This document shows positions 52,876 to 63,093 of a stretch of DNA of 64,000 bases, piece after piece. The notes below the pieces were generated by a model. The model was not told the origin of the DNA and ran no database searches. It worked only from the letters and a program-made list of their open reading frames with translations. Made by a program: the position numbers and the translations under genes. Positions within the stretch are counted from its first letter, which is position 1. The number at the start of each line of letters is the position of its first letter. This DNA is from Flavobacteria bacterium GWA2_35_26 (GTDB lineage Bacteria; Bacteroidota; Bacteroidia; Flavobacteriales; Flavobacteriaceae). The stretch covers positions 248,001 through 312,000 of the forward strand of contig MGWH01000006.1 in NCBI GenBank assembly GCA_001800905.1, given 5' to 3'.

Positions 52876-53727
52876 TTATTTATTAGCTACGTGATACGCA
52901 ATCAATCCGTCGATTGGTCGTCTTAACACGTTGCCTAATTTAATTTGGTATTTTTCAAAAGTTACTTCTAATTCTTCTTTTAGGTAAAAAGCAATCGAAC
53001 CTACAAAATGAACAGGAACTTCTTGGTAATTATCGTATTGTCTGATGTAATTTTTAACAAAAGATTTCATCCCTTTGTAGATGATTTTTTTACAGAAAGG
53101 ATCTTCTTTGTGTTGGATTAAGAATTTGGCAAAAGTCGCTAAATACGCATTTGGATTAGCTTCTTTGTACAATTTGCTCTTAATAAAATCAGGAGTCATA
53201 TCGTATTCTTTTTCAAATTCAACTGCCAAATGTTGAGGCATTTTATTGAAATAATACTTTCTGATTAATTCTTTTCCGAAAACATTACCACTACAATCAT
53301 CCATGATAATGTATCCTAATGATTGTACTTTTTGATGTAATTCTTTGCCGTCAAAATAACTGCAATTAGAACCCGTACCCAAAATACTAACAATCGCTTT
53401 TTCTCCTTTTGGAGTTGTCGCAAAAACCGCAGCATAGGTATCTTCTTCAACTACAACAATAGCATTAGGGAAATAGGCTTGAAAAACTTGAGAAAGAAAT
53501 AATTTCATTCTTTGAGTTCCACAACCAGCACCATAGAAGAACAAATGAGTCGCCTCATTTTTATTTTGCAAAATATCAAAACGATCGTTCAAACGTTCTA
53601 TCACTTCAGCTTCATCCAATATTTCTGGATTAAGACCTAAGGTTTGTGTTGTGAACAAAATTTTACCACTATCGTCTATGGCAATCCAATCGGCTTTGGT
53701 AGAACCACTATCAACTATTAATTTCAT
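52876..53727 (-). CDS. BadF/BadG-family ATPase (N-acetylglucosamine kinase-like)
   Basis: A 283-residue ASKHA-fold kinase related to N-acetylglucosamine kinase. From the ATG at 53727 it begins with the phosphate loop MKLIVDSGSTKADWIA; other motifs are SILGTGSNCSYFDG and DDCSGNVFGKELIRKYY. It would phosphorylate an amino sugar such as N-acetylglucosamine in the cytoplasm, which fits salvage of products from the NagZ-type enzyme at 41.7 kb, though this link is inferred. It follows gap and pfkA on the same strand, separated by a terminator. An in-frame start at 53766 lacks the family N-terminus. Confidence 0.85.
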   Translation of the reverse strand: MKLIVDSGSTKADWIAIDDSGKILFTTQTLGLNPEILDEAEVIERLNDRFDILQNKNEATHLFFYGAGCGTQRMKLFLSQVFQAYFPNAIVVVEEDTYAAVFATTPKGEKAIVSILGTGSNCSYFDGKELHQKVQSLGYIIMDDCSGNVFGKELIRKYYFNKMPQHLAVEFEKEYDMTPDFIKSKLYKEANPNAYLATFAKFLIQHKEDPFCKKIIYKGMKSFVKNYIRQYDNYQEVPVHFVGSIAFYLKEELEVTFEKYQIKLGNVLRRPIDGLIAYHVANK

Positions 53728-53826
53728 CTTTTGGTTTTTTGGGTTTGTTTTGGTTTTGGATTTCAATTTCCAAAGCTAAAAAATTAAACTTTTAATAACG
53801 TTTTGGAAATAAGAAAAATAGTAAAA

Positions 53827-53865
53827 AATAAAATCCCGTTACAATAACAATAACGGGATTTTATT
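53827..53865 (-). terminator. Terminator of gap
   Basis: Fifteen-base arms AATAAAATCCCGTTA and its complement (53827-53841 and 53851-53865) with a 9-base loop; T-rich run on the minus strand after the stem. Just after the gap stop codon. Confidence 0.88.
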
Positions 53866-53878
53866 GAAAAAAATCGTA

Positions 53879-54889
<1,011 letters not shown>

Positions 54890-54964
54890 TTAATTTTAAT
54901 TTTAGTTTATTTAGTGTGATTGTTATTTTTGATTTGGCTTTCCAACCAAAAATTAATTTATTTT

Positions 54965-55951
54965 TTAGATGGATACAATATCAGATACGCGTAATAATTC
55001 GGCATCAATTTCTGAATGCCCTTTAATCGCTTGTTCTAAAGGAGTCAGTGTAATTTTATCTTGATTGATTCCTGCCATAAAGTTTGATTTTCCTTCTAGC
55101 AAAGACTCAACAGCTTTCACCCCAAGTCTACTCGCTAACACTCTATCAAAACAAGATGGAGAACCACCTCTTTGCATATGACCCAAAACAGAAACTCTTA
55201 CATCGTATTCCGGTAGATTAGATTCTACGTAATCTTTTAATTCAAAAACGCTTTTCCCAATTTTATCCCCTTCAGCAATAACCACAATACTTGATGATTT
55301 TCCTGCTGCTTTACTCTTTTTAAGTGAATCTAACAAACGGTCTAATCCCATATCTTCTTCAGGAATAAGAATCTCTTCTGCTCCTGCTCCAATACCTGCA
55401 TTTAATGCAATATGTCCCGCATCTCTTCCCATCACCTCAACTAAGAACAAACGGTTGTGAGAACTTGCTGTATCGCGAATTTTATCAATTACTTCAACAA
55501 CAGTATTTAAAGCGGTATCATATCCTAGAGTATGGCTAGTGCCAAAAATATCATTATCAATCGTACCTGGAATTCCAATTACAGGAAAGTTGTATTCTGA
55601 ATTGAATAATAACGCTCCGGTAAAACTTCCGTCTCCACCAATAACAACAAAAGCATCGATTTCAGCTTTTACCAAATTATCGTATGCTTTTTTTCTTCCT
55701 TCTGGAGTTTTAAATTCCATAGAACGAGCCGATTTTAAAATCGTCCCCCCTTTATTAATAATGTTGTTAACGCTACGAGGACCCATTTCTTTAAAGTCAC
55801 CTTCAATCATTCCTTGGTAACCTCTGTAAATACCCACACATCCAATATTATGAAATGCACAAGTTCTTACAACTGAACGGATAGCAGCATTCATTCCTGG
55901 TGAATCACCACCAGAAGTAAGAACACCTATTTTTCTTATTTTGTTTGACAT
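54965..55951 (-). CDS. pfkA: 6-phosphofructokinase, ATP-dependent
   Basis: Phosphorylates fructose 6-phosphate to the 1,6-bisphosphate, the committed step of glycolysis. The protein has 328 residues, the short PfkA type. Seen: GVLTSGGDSPGMNAAIR, GGDGSFTGA and PGTIDNDIFGTSHTLGYD. Glycine in GGDG and in PGTIDND marks an ATP-dependent rather than PPi-dependent enzyme. A promoter with one mismatch (TAATTTAG with TTG 18 bases upstream) lies at 55970-55998 on the minus strand. First gene of the pfkA-gap pair. Confidence 0.96.
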   Translation of the reverse strand: MSNKIRKIGVLTSGGDSPGMNAAIRSVVRTCAFHNIGCVGIYRGYQGMIEGDFKEMGPRSVNNIINKGGTILKSARSMEFKTPEGRKKAYDNLVKAEIDAFVVIGGDGSFTGALLFNSEYNFPVIGIPGTIDNDIFGTSHTLGYDTALNTVVEVIDKIRDTASSHNRLFLVEVMGRDAGHIALNAGIGAGAEEILIPEEDMGLDRLLDSLKKSKAAGKSSSIVVIAEGDKIGKSVFELKDYVESNLPEYDVRVSVLGHMQRGGSPSCFDRVLASRLGVKAVESLLEGKSNFMAGINQDKITLTPLEQAIKGHSEIDAELLRVSDIVSI

Positions 55952-55969
55952 TATTGTTTGTATTTGGCG

Positions 55970-55998
55970 CTAAATTAGTAAACGCTCATTAGTTTCAA
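55970..55998 (-). promoter_or_regulatory. Probable promoter for pfkA
   Basis: On the minus strand TTG at 55998-55996, an 18-base spacer and TAATTTAG at 55977-55970, one mismatch from TAnnTTTG. Start codon about 20 bases downstream. Confidence 0.4.
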
Positions 55999-56143
55999 AG
56001 CGATGTTTTTAATAAATTATAGAACTATTTAAAATTCAAACGTTTTCGTTAATAAGTTTTAAATTAGCGAATTAAAAATAGTATTTTTTTAAGAAAATGT
56101 AATTAAACAGTTATATTTTGATGATAAATCAATTGTGCCCTAA

Positions 56144-59100
56144 TTAGTCCTCCTCTGGCACCCTTCCTTCTCTATTTTGTTTAGGTTGTTCCTTAGTTGA
56201 TTTTTTAGAGGTCGAAAATTGAATGAATTCCGGAGTCATATCCGAATCCTGGTCCAAATACTCTGCAGGAATCGTTAGTATTACTCTTTTTTTCTTGAAC
56301 ATTTTTTGGATTAATTCCTTAAAAGTATCAAAATCAACTTCATACGTAAATCCTAATCCTTGGGTATAACCAATCCCTTGTCCAATATAATTAATATCAT
56401 TCTCCTTATTGAATATCCGCCCATTCAAAGTGCCCTCTTCATTCAATCTCCAAAGCAATTCTACATTTCCAATAAACGCTGTTTGGTTGATGCCGCCAAA
56501 AGGAACACCGAACTTTCCATTAATTGTAATTCTTTCATTAATTTTTGAGGAAATGGATGCTTCAAAACGACCGTCTGTTTCTTTTCCTAAGCGCCTATCT
56601 GCTCCTACAACATTAATTCCGACATTAAATTTTTCATCTTCAGACTTGATGACATTACCTAATAAGCCTGTTGCTGTTTCAAACAAACTACCCGACAAAT
56701 CACTTTGACTCATTCCTTCAGAACTCAAGAAGCTTCCCGTGGAAAGCAAATATAGAGCCTGTGTTTGACGAACTTCTTTGTCATATAATTTGGTTTGGAT
56801 TTCTGATTTCAAAACCGAACTTACAGTAGGGAATTCTATATTAAAATCGGGATCAGGACTCATCAAATCTCCTCTAATTCCAATAACCACTTCTACAGGT
56901 ACTTTCTTGTTAAAGGATGAATTATCAATTAACAACGATGGATTGGCAGTAGTTTTGTATACCGCCTCTAAATTCAATTGTGCTTTTAATGGATTCCCAT
57001 CCCAAGAAATAGATCCTCCCTTTTTTACAGTAAAGCGTTTATTGATACCTGTTGTTCTAAAATTATAGGTTCCTTCATAGGCTTGGAAATCGCCCCACAT
57101 ATTGAATTTTCCTAAAGTATTAATTTTAAACAAAAGCGACCCATTCCCTTTACCCTTCATTCCGTGTCCAGAATTTCTATCCAATATCACTTCAACCTCA
57201 GCGTCAGGTGTGATATTAAAATCAAACTCTAGTTCCAATCCATTGTAATCTCGAACCTTTTCAATTATTCCTTTTTGCAAATTGAATTTTTCTTTTGCTG
57301 TTACAAAATGCAAAAACGAATTCTCACTTACACTCTCTGAATTATTTATTGGAATTTTTATAGAAGTCCCTTTTTCAGACTTCGCATCTACAACAATTTT
57401 AAGGTTATTAGTTAATCCATTTATTGTTGCTGAACCATTAATAAATGCAGTACCAAAGTAAGCAGCGTCATCTTTGTCTTTTGTATCTAATGCCAAAAAA
57501 CGTTTCGAAGCAACGGCCAAATCTAATTTCCAATTGGAAAAATTCTTGTGTTCAATATTTCCATTAAGCAAACCTTTAGTCCCGTACTTGATATCTGTTA
57601 ATGAATTATTTCTAAATAGAAATTTCTCATCTGTTACATCCACAATGGTTCTGGGAGCCAACTCATAATCAACGCCAATGTACGGAATACTCATTCCTGC
57701 TTTATCAAGATACAAGCGTCCGTTAATTTCTGGCGAATTGACATTGCCCTGAATCGTAGCATTTCCTGATACTAAACCACGAATATTAGTCAGAATCTCT
57801 CCACCTACCGAGCTAAGTGTAGCCAACTTAAACTCATCAAATTTAACACGCAAATCAAGCAGTGTTTCATTATTTTGAATAGCAAGATTTCCTCCAGCAT
57901 TGAACGATTCAAAACCGTTATTATTTATTGTCGAGCTAATTGCAAAATTGGACAAACTCTGATCCCCTTCGATATCAAACTGAAGCACACCAAGGTTTGT
58001 TTTGTTCAATTGCAACTGATCAATAGCTAAAGAAGCTGTTGGTCTATATATCGCATTGTCTTGCTTAAAATTAACTGCTCCATTAATATTTCCATCAAAA
58101 ACAAATAAATCATCCTCTGGTGTAATTTTATTTAGATTGACATCTTTAAAGCTCAATTTTAAATCTTTATACTTTGAACCTCGAAGTTTACCCAATAATT
58201 CAATACGTTGGTTTTCATGCGAAAGAACAATATCCTCGATGGTAAACTCTTTTAAATCTTTATCAAACACAATTCGATTATCTTGAGTATCATTTTCGTT
58301 CAAAAACCACAAATAATCTTTAAACTTTATTTCTGATTTACTTATACCAACCACATTCTTATTTTCCTTGTTTATGGTATGATACAAGTTCAAATTGAAA
58401 AAATCTTCTCCTTTATTGCCGCCCTTAAATTCAGTTCTAACAAACAGTGAATCTTTCATTGTCACATTTATCAAACTGAAATCTCGGATTTTATAATATT
58501 TACATTTAATCGAATCCATTTCAATAAAGGCATTGTACAATGGATTTTTATTATCCACATTAACTCGAACATTATCTAATGTATTTTCAGAAGCAACGAT
58601 TTGTGGGGAATTGAAATTTAATTTAAATTCATTTTTATCAGAATTGATAGTACCACTTAACTTTGTATTGGATCCAATTGACACTTTTGGAAAAAGTACT
58701 TCAACAATTTTATTATTAATTGAAAAATCAAAATTTAAAAATTGTCCTTTTTCCACCTTATTAGGTTTGTAATTGGCATACAAACTTCCTAACGAATTTT
58801 CTATCAATTGCTGTAACTGGTTGAACTTGTATTTCCCTTCAATTTTACCTTCTACAATATCTGGCGAATTTACTGTAATCGTTCGTTTATTTGCCGAGTC
58901 AAAACTTGAATTGATAGCAAAATCATCAAAGTAATAGGTTGATTTAGAATTAGTGTAGGTCGTCCGATTAACAAAAACATTCCCTGATAAATTATCTGCT
59001 GAATTACCGCTAGCTTGAACTACGATATCCCCTTTCAGGATAGATATCGAATCATTAGTGAAATGTAACTTATTTAAATTAGCGTTATCAATAGCGATAT

Positions 59101-60580
59101 TAAAATCAAAGTGATTCTCTTTTTTAGACCAATCCATCAATCCATAAAAAATCATATTTAAATTAGGATCAGCAACCGAAACTTTTCCTTGGTAAATTGG
59201 CATTTTAAAATTTCCATTTACCTCAATATTGGAATAGGGATAGGCGTTAAAATCTAGTTTAGAAACCTTCCCATTAATTTTAGTATTCAAAAATTTCTCG
59301 GTAAATCCGATTCCATCAATTGCAATATCTAAACTTACCTTACCTAAATCTTTTTCAGACACAAAGGTTCCTAAATCAAATTGATCTAAAATTACGTTAC
59401 CAACATAAGAGGCTTTATCAATAAAATCAATGGATTGCATTACAAAATTAGATTTCACATTTCCTAAAGCGGTGCGCATTGTAAAATCAGCATCGATAAA
59501 TTTAGTAGTCAATTCCGTTTTTCCTGCCAAATTGAATTGGCCTAATTTTTTCAAATTCAAAGGCAATGTCTTGCCCAACACATTTGGCAATAAACGTACA
59601 AGATCATTATAGCTAGACGAAAGAGTACTAAACTTTCCTTTCATATAAAATTCCTTTCCTGTATCGGGAAACAAATTTTTAAATCGGATAGCGCCAATCA
59701 TTTTGCTTTTATTCGAACTTACTAAATTGATTTGGCTGACCTTTAAATTATTTAACGGCCCTAGTGCATTGGCTTTCAAATAAAAAAAATGGTTTTTACC
59801 CAATTCTTTGTAAAAACAACGAATGTCATTTGAGGCCAAGCTGGAAGAGGATAATTGTACATCAAATTGCACTTTATTATTGAAATCGGAAAAGTCTTCG
59901 ATCGCATAATTTAATGCAACATTGGCCTTGATTTGGGAGTTTTCTTTAGTTTGTGCGTCTAACTTAGTTAGTTTTAGTTGTTTTTTGGTATAACTCAATA
60001 ATCCACTTAGTTTTTTTACATATACACCACGATGATCTAAAAATGACATTTTCAGAATCGAAGTAGTCACATCAGGACCATACAATTTAAAATCAGTAAG
60101 CTGAATATTCAGTTTAGTAAAATCGACGTCTTTGGGTACTACTCGATTTTCATCGGTCAAAATAAAATGTCCTTTGGTAATTTTAGCTTCTTTGGCAGTC
60201 AATAAAAAATGTTTATCCGTAGCCGTAGTATCTTGCCCAAAGGCATTAATAAAAACATCTAAATTGGTTAGCTTTTCTTTTTTGTAGGTTTTAAGATTGA
60301 ATAATACACCATCCAAATGCAATTCACTAAAAATCAAATCACCATCCAGCAATTTCTTTCCATCTAAAATGGAAGTCTTGATCCGATTACTGTAAATTAA
60401 AGTATCTTGATGATGATCTCTGATCAATACATTTTTGAATTTTACTCCGCCAAAAGGAGAAATCGCCACCTCGTCTATGCTAATATCAGTTCCGAAGTCG
60501 TCATTAATCGAAGTCATCACGTATTTCGCAATGCTAGTTTGCACCACAGGCAAGCTAAGTGCAATGCCTAGAATCAGCAA
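56144..60580 (-). CDS. tamB: TamB-like translocation and assembly protein (DUF490)
   Basis: A very large (about 1478-residue) AsmA/TamB-type protein that spans the periplasm as a long beta-taco and carries phospholipids or helps outer-membrane protein assembly. It has an N-terminal membrane anchor, thousands of bases of repetitive beta segments (for example GSIDLNN-like strands with NGNFKMPIYQGKVSV), and the conserved C-terminal DUF490 domain (GSISWDGNPLKAQLNLEAVYKT in two parts, then VVIGIRGDLMSPDPDF). The coordinate used is a TTG at 60580, but the hydrophobic anchor clearly continues upstream in frame (KNVKKIVSYSLIGFLLF) as far as 60646, where no ATG, GTG or TTG exists. The 3' end is certain, the start is not. 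Divergent from tsaD. Confidence 0.85.
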   Translation of the reverse strand: MLILGIALSLPVVQTSIAKYVMTSINDDFGTDISIDEVAISPFGGVKFKNVLIRDHHQDTLIYSNRIKTSILDGKKLLDGDLIFSELHLDGVLFNLKTYKKEKLTNLDVFINAFGQDTTATDKHFLLTAKEAKITKGHFILTDENRVVPKDVDFTKLNIQLTDFKLYGPDVTTSILKMSFLDHRGVYVKKLSGLLSYTKKQLKLTKLDAQTKENSQIKANVALNYAIEDFSDFNNKVQFDVQLSSSSLASNDIRCFYKELGKNHFFYLKANALGPLNNLKVSQINLVSSNKSKMIGAIRFKNLFPDTGKEFYMKGKFSTLSSSYNDLVRLLPNVLGKTLPLNLKKLGQFNLAGKTELTTKFIDADFTMRTALGNVKSNFVMQSIDFIDKASYVGNVILDQFDLGTFVSEKDLGKVSLDIAIDGIGFTEKFLNTKINGKVSKLDFNAYPYSNIEVNGNFKMPIYQGKVSVADPNLNMIFYGLMDWSKKENHFDFNIAIDNANLNKLHFTNDSISILKGDIVVQASGNSADNLSGNVFVNRTTYTNSKSTYYFDDFAINSSFDSANKRTITVNSPDIVEGKIEGKYKFNQLQQLIENSLGSLYANYKPNKVEKGQFLNFDFSINNKIVEVLFPKVSIGSNTKLSGTINSDKNEFKLNFNSPQIVASENTLDNVRVNVDNKNPLYNAFIEMDSIKCKYYKIRDFSLINVTMKDSLFVRTEFKGGNKGEDFFNLNLYHTINKENKNVVGISKSEIKFKDYLWFLNENDTQDNRIVFDKDLKEFTIEDIVLSHENQRIELLGKLRGSKYKDLKLSFKDVNLNKITPEDDLFVFDGNINGAVNFKQDNAIYRPTASLAIDQLQLNKTNLGVLQFDIEGDQSLSNFAISSTINNNGFESFNAGGNLAIQNNETLLDLRVKFDEFKLATLSSVGGEILTNIRGLVSGNATIQGNVNSPEINGRLYLDKAGMSIPYIGVDYELAPRTIVDVTDEKFLFRNNSLTDIKYGTKGLLNGNIEHKNFSNWKLDLAVASKRFLALDTKDKDDAAYFGTAFINGSATINGLTNNLKIVVDAKSEKGTSIKIPINNSESVSENSFLHFVTAKEKFNLQKGIIEKVRDYNGLELEFDFNITPDAEVEVILDRNSGHGMKGKGNGSLLFKINTLGKFNMWGDFQAYEGTYNFRTTGINKRFTVKKGGSISWDGNPLKAQLNLEAVYKTTANPSLLIDNSSFNKKVPVEVVIGIRGDLMSPDPDFNIEFPTVSSVLKSEIQTKLYDKEVRQTQALYLLSTGSFLSSEGMSQSDLSGSLFETATGLLGNVIKSEDEKFNVGINVVGADRRLGKETDGRFEASISSKINERITINGKFGVPFGGINQTAFIGNVELLWRLNEEGTLNGRIFNKENDINYIGQGIGYTQGLGFTYEVDFDTFKELIQKMFKKKRVILTIPAEYLDQDSDMTPEFIQFSTSKKSTKEQPKQNREGRVPEED

Positions 60581-60741
60581 AAACAGGAGGAATCCTATTA
60601 GCGAATACGATACTATTTTTTTGACGTTTTTGATACGGCTACTAATTTAATTTTTTGAAACTCTAATTTGCCTTCGCAAAGGGGATGCTTTAAATAAAAA
60701 TTCTTTAATTTTGGCTACTTTCTTAAACAGATATAGAACGC

Positions 60742-60749
60742 CAAATATA
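60742..60749 (-). promoter_or_regulatory. -7 promoter box, probably for tamB
   Basis: TATATTTG on the minus strand, a perfect TAnnTTTG, in the tamB-tsaD gap. The nearest TTG upstream is 24 bases away, slightly too far. It would start a transcript near 60736. Confidence 0.4.
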
Positions 60750-60770
60750 ATTTAAAATTCGCGCTTTTTT

Positions 60771-61793
60771 ATGCAAAATTCCGAGGTTTTTATTCTTGCC
60801 ATCGAAAGTTCGTGCGACGATACAGCAGCTGCCGTTTTACATAACGACAAAGTACTGTCAAATGTTGTTGCCAATCAGTTGATTCACAATCAATATGGCG
60901 GTGTTGTTCCTGAACTTGCTTCAAGAGCACACCAACAAAATATTGTTCCTGTTATCGATGCTGCACTGCGAAAAGCAAATATACAAAAAGAACAACTGTC
61001 GGCAATTGCTTTCACTCAAGGTCCTGGACTAATGGGTTCGTTGTTAGTGGGAAGTTCTTTTGCAAAATCACTAGCCATGGCTTTGCAAATTCCATTAATC
61101 GCAGTGAATCATATGCACGCTCATATTTTAGCTCATTTTATTGACGAAGAAGGATTTGACAAACCGGAGTTTCCTTTCCTGGCATTAACCATTAGCGGTG
61201 GGCACACCCAAATTGTTCGTGTCGATGGTTTTTTTAATATGACGATTATTGGAGAAACCACAGATGATGCTGTCGGCGAGGCTTTTGACAAAAGTGCTAA
61301 AATACTTGGTCTTCCCTATCCTGGCGGACCTTTGGTAGACAAATATGCGCAATTAGGAAATCCAAAAGCCTTTGCGTTTACCAAACCTAAAGTACCCGGA
61401 TTGGATTTTAGTTTCTCAGGATTAAAAACTGCTATTTTGTATTTTATCCAAAAGAAACAATTGGAAAACCCGAATTTTATCGAAGAAAACACCAACGATA
61501 TTTGCGCTTCCATTCAACATACCATCATTGAAATTTTGATGGATAAATTGAAACTGGCTGTCAAAGAGACTGGAATCAAACAAATTGCCATTGGCGGAGG
61601 TGTTTCTGCTAATTCCGGAATACGCGCCACTTTAAAAGAGGCAGAAAAAAAATACGGATGGAAAACTTTCATTCCTAAGTTTGAATACACCACCGATAAT
61701 GCTGCAATGATTGGAATTGTAGGTTATCAAAAGTTTTTATCTGAACATTTCGAAACGGCATCTGTAGTTTCGAAAGCACGAATTCAATTTTAA
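60771..61793 (+). CDS. tsaD: tRNA N6-adenosine threonylcarbamoyltransferase
   Basis: Transfers the threonylcarbamoyl group to A37 of tRNAs that read ANN codons, with TsaB and TsaE. The protein has 340 residues. Seen: AIESSCDDTAAAVLH, GVVPELASRAH, the metal-binding histidines in NHMHAHILAHF, ISGGHTQIV, and late GGGVSANSGIRA and DNAAMIG. It heads a plus-strand run with rsmE (4-base gap) and the trmH-like gene (5-base gap), all RNA modification enzymes. Confidence 0.97.
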   Translation: MQNSEVFILAIESSCDDTAAAVLHNDKVLSNVVANQLIHNQYGGVVPELASRAHQQNIVPVIDAALRKANIQKEQLSAIAFTQGPGLMGSLLVGSSFAKSLAMALQIPLIAVNHMHAHILAHFIDEEGFDKPEFPFLALTISGGHTQIVRVDGFFNMTIIGETTDDAVGEAFDKSAKILGLPYPGGPLVDKYAQLGNPKAFAFTKPKVPGLDFSFSGLKTAILYFIQKKQLENPNFIEENTNDICASIQHTIIEILMDKLKLAVKETGIKQIAIGGGVSANSGIRATLKEAEKKYGWKTFIPKFEYTTDNAAMIGIVGYQKFLSEHFETASVVSKARIQF

Positions 61794-61797
61794 AATT

Positions 61798-62505
61798 ATG
61801 CAATTATTCTATAATGCCACAATAAACGAAGCTACAGAAACCTTTACTTTTGATAGAGAAGAAAGTAAACATATTATTAAAGTGTTGCGTAAAAAGGATG
61901 AAGATATATTATTTGTAACTAATGGTTTAGGTTTTTTATTTACAACAAAAATTATCTTGGCTTCCGATTCAAAATGCACCGTACAAATTGTATCATTTGA
62001 AAAAGCTACGCCAGCACCTTTCCAATTACATTTAGCTGTCGCGCCAACCAAAATGAACGACCGTTACGAATGGTTTTTGGAAAAAGCAACTGAAATTGGC
62101 ATTCAAGAAATCACACCTATTCTGTGTGATCGTTCAGAAAGAAAAGTAGTTAATACCGATCGTTTTGAAAAAATTATTCTTTCAGCAATGAAACAATCGA
62201 ACGCTTTGTATTTGCCCAAACTGAATCCAGCAATTTCATTCAAAGAATTTGTAAAACAAAAAAAAGGAGGTCTTCAGCTTATTGCTCATTGCGAAGAAAC
62301 CGGTAAGAAAACATTAAAAGCTGTTTTAGAACCTAATACTGATGTTACCTTATTAATCGGTCCGGAAGGTGATTTTTCTGAAAAAGAAATCGCATTAGCA
62401 ATGGAACAAAATTACATTCCTGTTACCTTAGGTAATACAAGACTTCGCACTGAAACTGCAGCTGTTGTAGCCTGTCATAGCGTGGTATTCTTTAATGAGA
62501 ATTAA
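61798..62505 (+). CDS. rsmE: 16S rRNA (uracil-1498 N3)-methyltransferase
   Basis: Methylates U1498 of 16S rRNA. The protein has 235 residues with a PUA-like N-terminus (SKHIIKVLRKKDED) and a SPOUT knot: AVAPTKMNDRYEWFLEKATEIG, ERKVVNTDRFEKI, LLIGPEGDFSEKEI and LGNTRLRTETAAVVA. Tightly spaced within the tsaD run. Confidence 0.95.
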   Translation: MQLFYNATINEATETFTFDREESKHIIKVLRKKDEDILFVTNGLGFLFTTKIILASDSKCTVQIVSFEKATPAPFQLHLAVAPTKMNDRYEWFLEKATEIGIQEITPILCDRSERKVVNTDRFEKIILSAMKQSNALYLPKLNPAISFKEFVKQKKGGLQLIAHCEETGKKTLKAVLEPNTDVTLLIGPEGDFSEKEIALAMEQNYIPVTLGNTRLRTETAAVVACHSVVFFNEN

Positions 62506-62510
62506 ACTAA

Positions 62511-63023
62511 ATGCAACTTACTCACGAAAATACTCAGTTTGAAAAAAGATGTTTCCCAATCACCTTGGTGTGTGATCATATCTATTTTCAACAAAACTTA
62601 GGCTCATTGTTCCGAATTGGAGAAGCTTTTGGAATTGAGAAAATTATTTTCATTGGTAAGGACATTCCATTGACTCCAAGAAAAATCAATAAAACTTCTC
62701 GAAGTACTCATTTACAAATTCCACACAGTATAGTAGAAGAAACGACTGAAGCTATCTCATTATTACAAAAAGAAGAATACCACATTATTGCATTAGAAAT
62801 TACAAGTACAAGTAGTCCTATTCAACAATTGATGGTTCCTAAAAACAAAAAAATTGCATTGATAATTGGTAATGAAATTGAGGGTGTTAGTGCCTCTCTA
62901 TTGGCTATTGCCAACCAAATTTCACATATTACCATGTATGGCAACAACAGCAGTATGAATGTGGTTCAAGCCACTAGTATTGCACTGTATGAAATTAGTA
63001 ATCAAATGAATGAAATACCTTAA
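62511..63023 (+). CDS. TrmH-family RNA 2'-O-methyltransferase
   Basis: A 170-residue SpoU-type SPOUT methyltransferase. Seen: the first motif NLGSLFRIGEAFGIEKIIFIG with the conserved Asn and Arg, LIIGNEIEGVS and MNVVQATSIALYEI (motif 3). It is the short form without an extra RNA-binding domain, so the target (tRNA G18, other tRNA or rRNA ribose) is open. Third gene of the tsaD-rsmE run. Confidence 0.92.
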   Translation: MQLTHENTQFEKRCFPITLVCDHIYFQQNLGSLFRIGEAFGIEKIIFIGKDIPLTPRKINKTSRSTHLQIPHSIVEETTEAISLLQKEEYHIIALEITSTSSPIQQLMVPKNKKIALIIGNEIEGVSASLLAIANQISHITMYGNNSSMNVVQATSIALYEISNQMNEIP

Positions 63024-63028
63024 TTGAA

Positions 63029-63058
63029 TTGATTTTTTTGAATCTTTTCCTATCTTTA
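63029..63058 (+). promoter_or_regulatory. Promoter for the AI-2E transporter gene
   Basis: TTG at 63029-63031, a 19-base spacer and TATCTTTA at 63051-63058, one mismatch from TAnnTTTG. The ATG follows at 63094. Confidence 0.45.
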
Positions 63059-63093
63059 TAACATAATGTCAGTTTATTAAATCCAATTCATAA

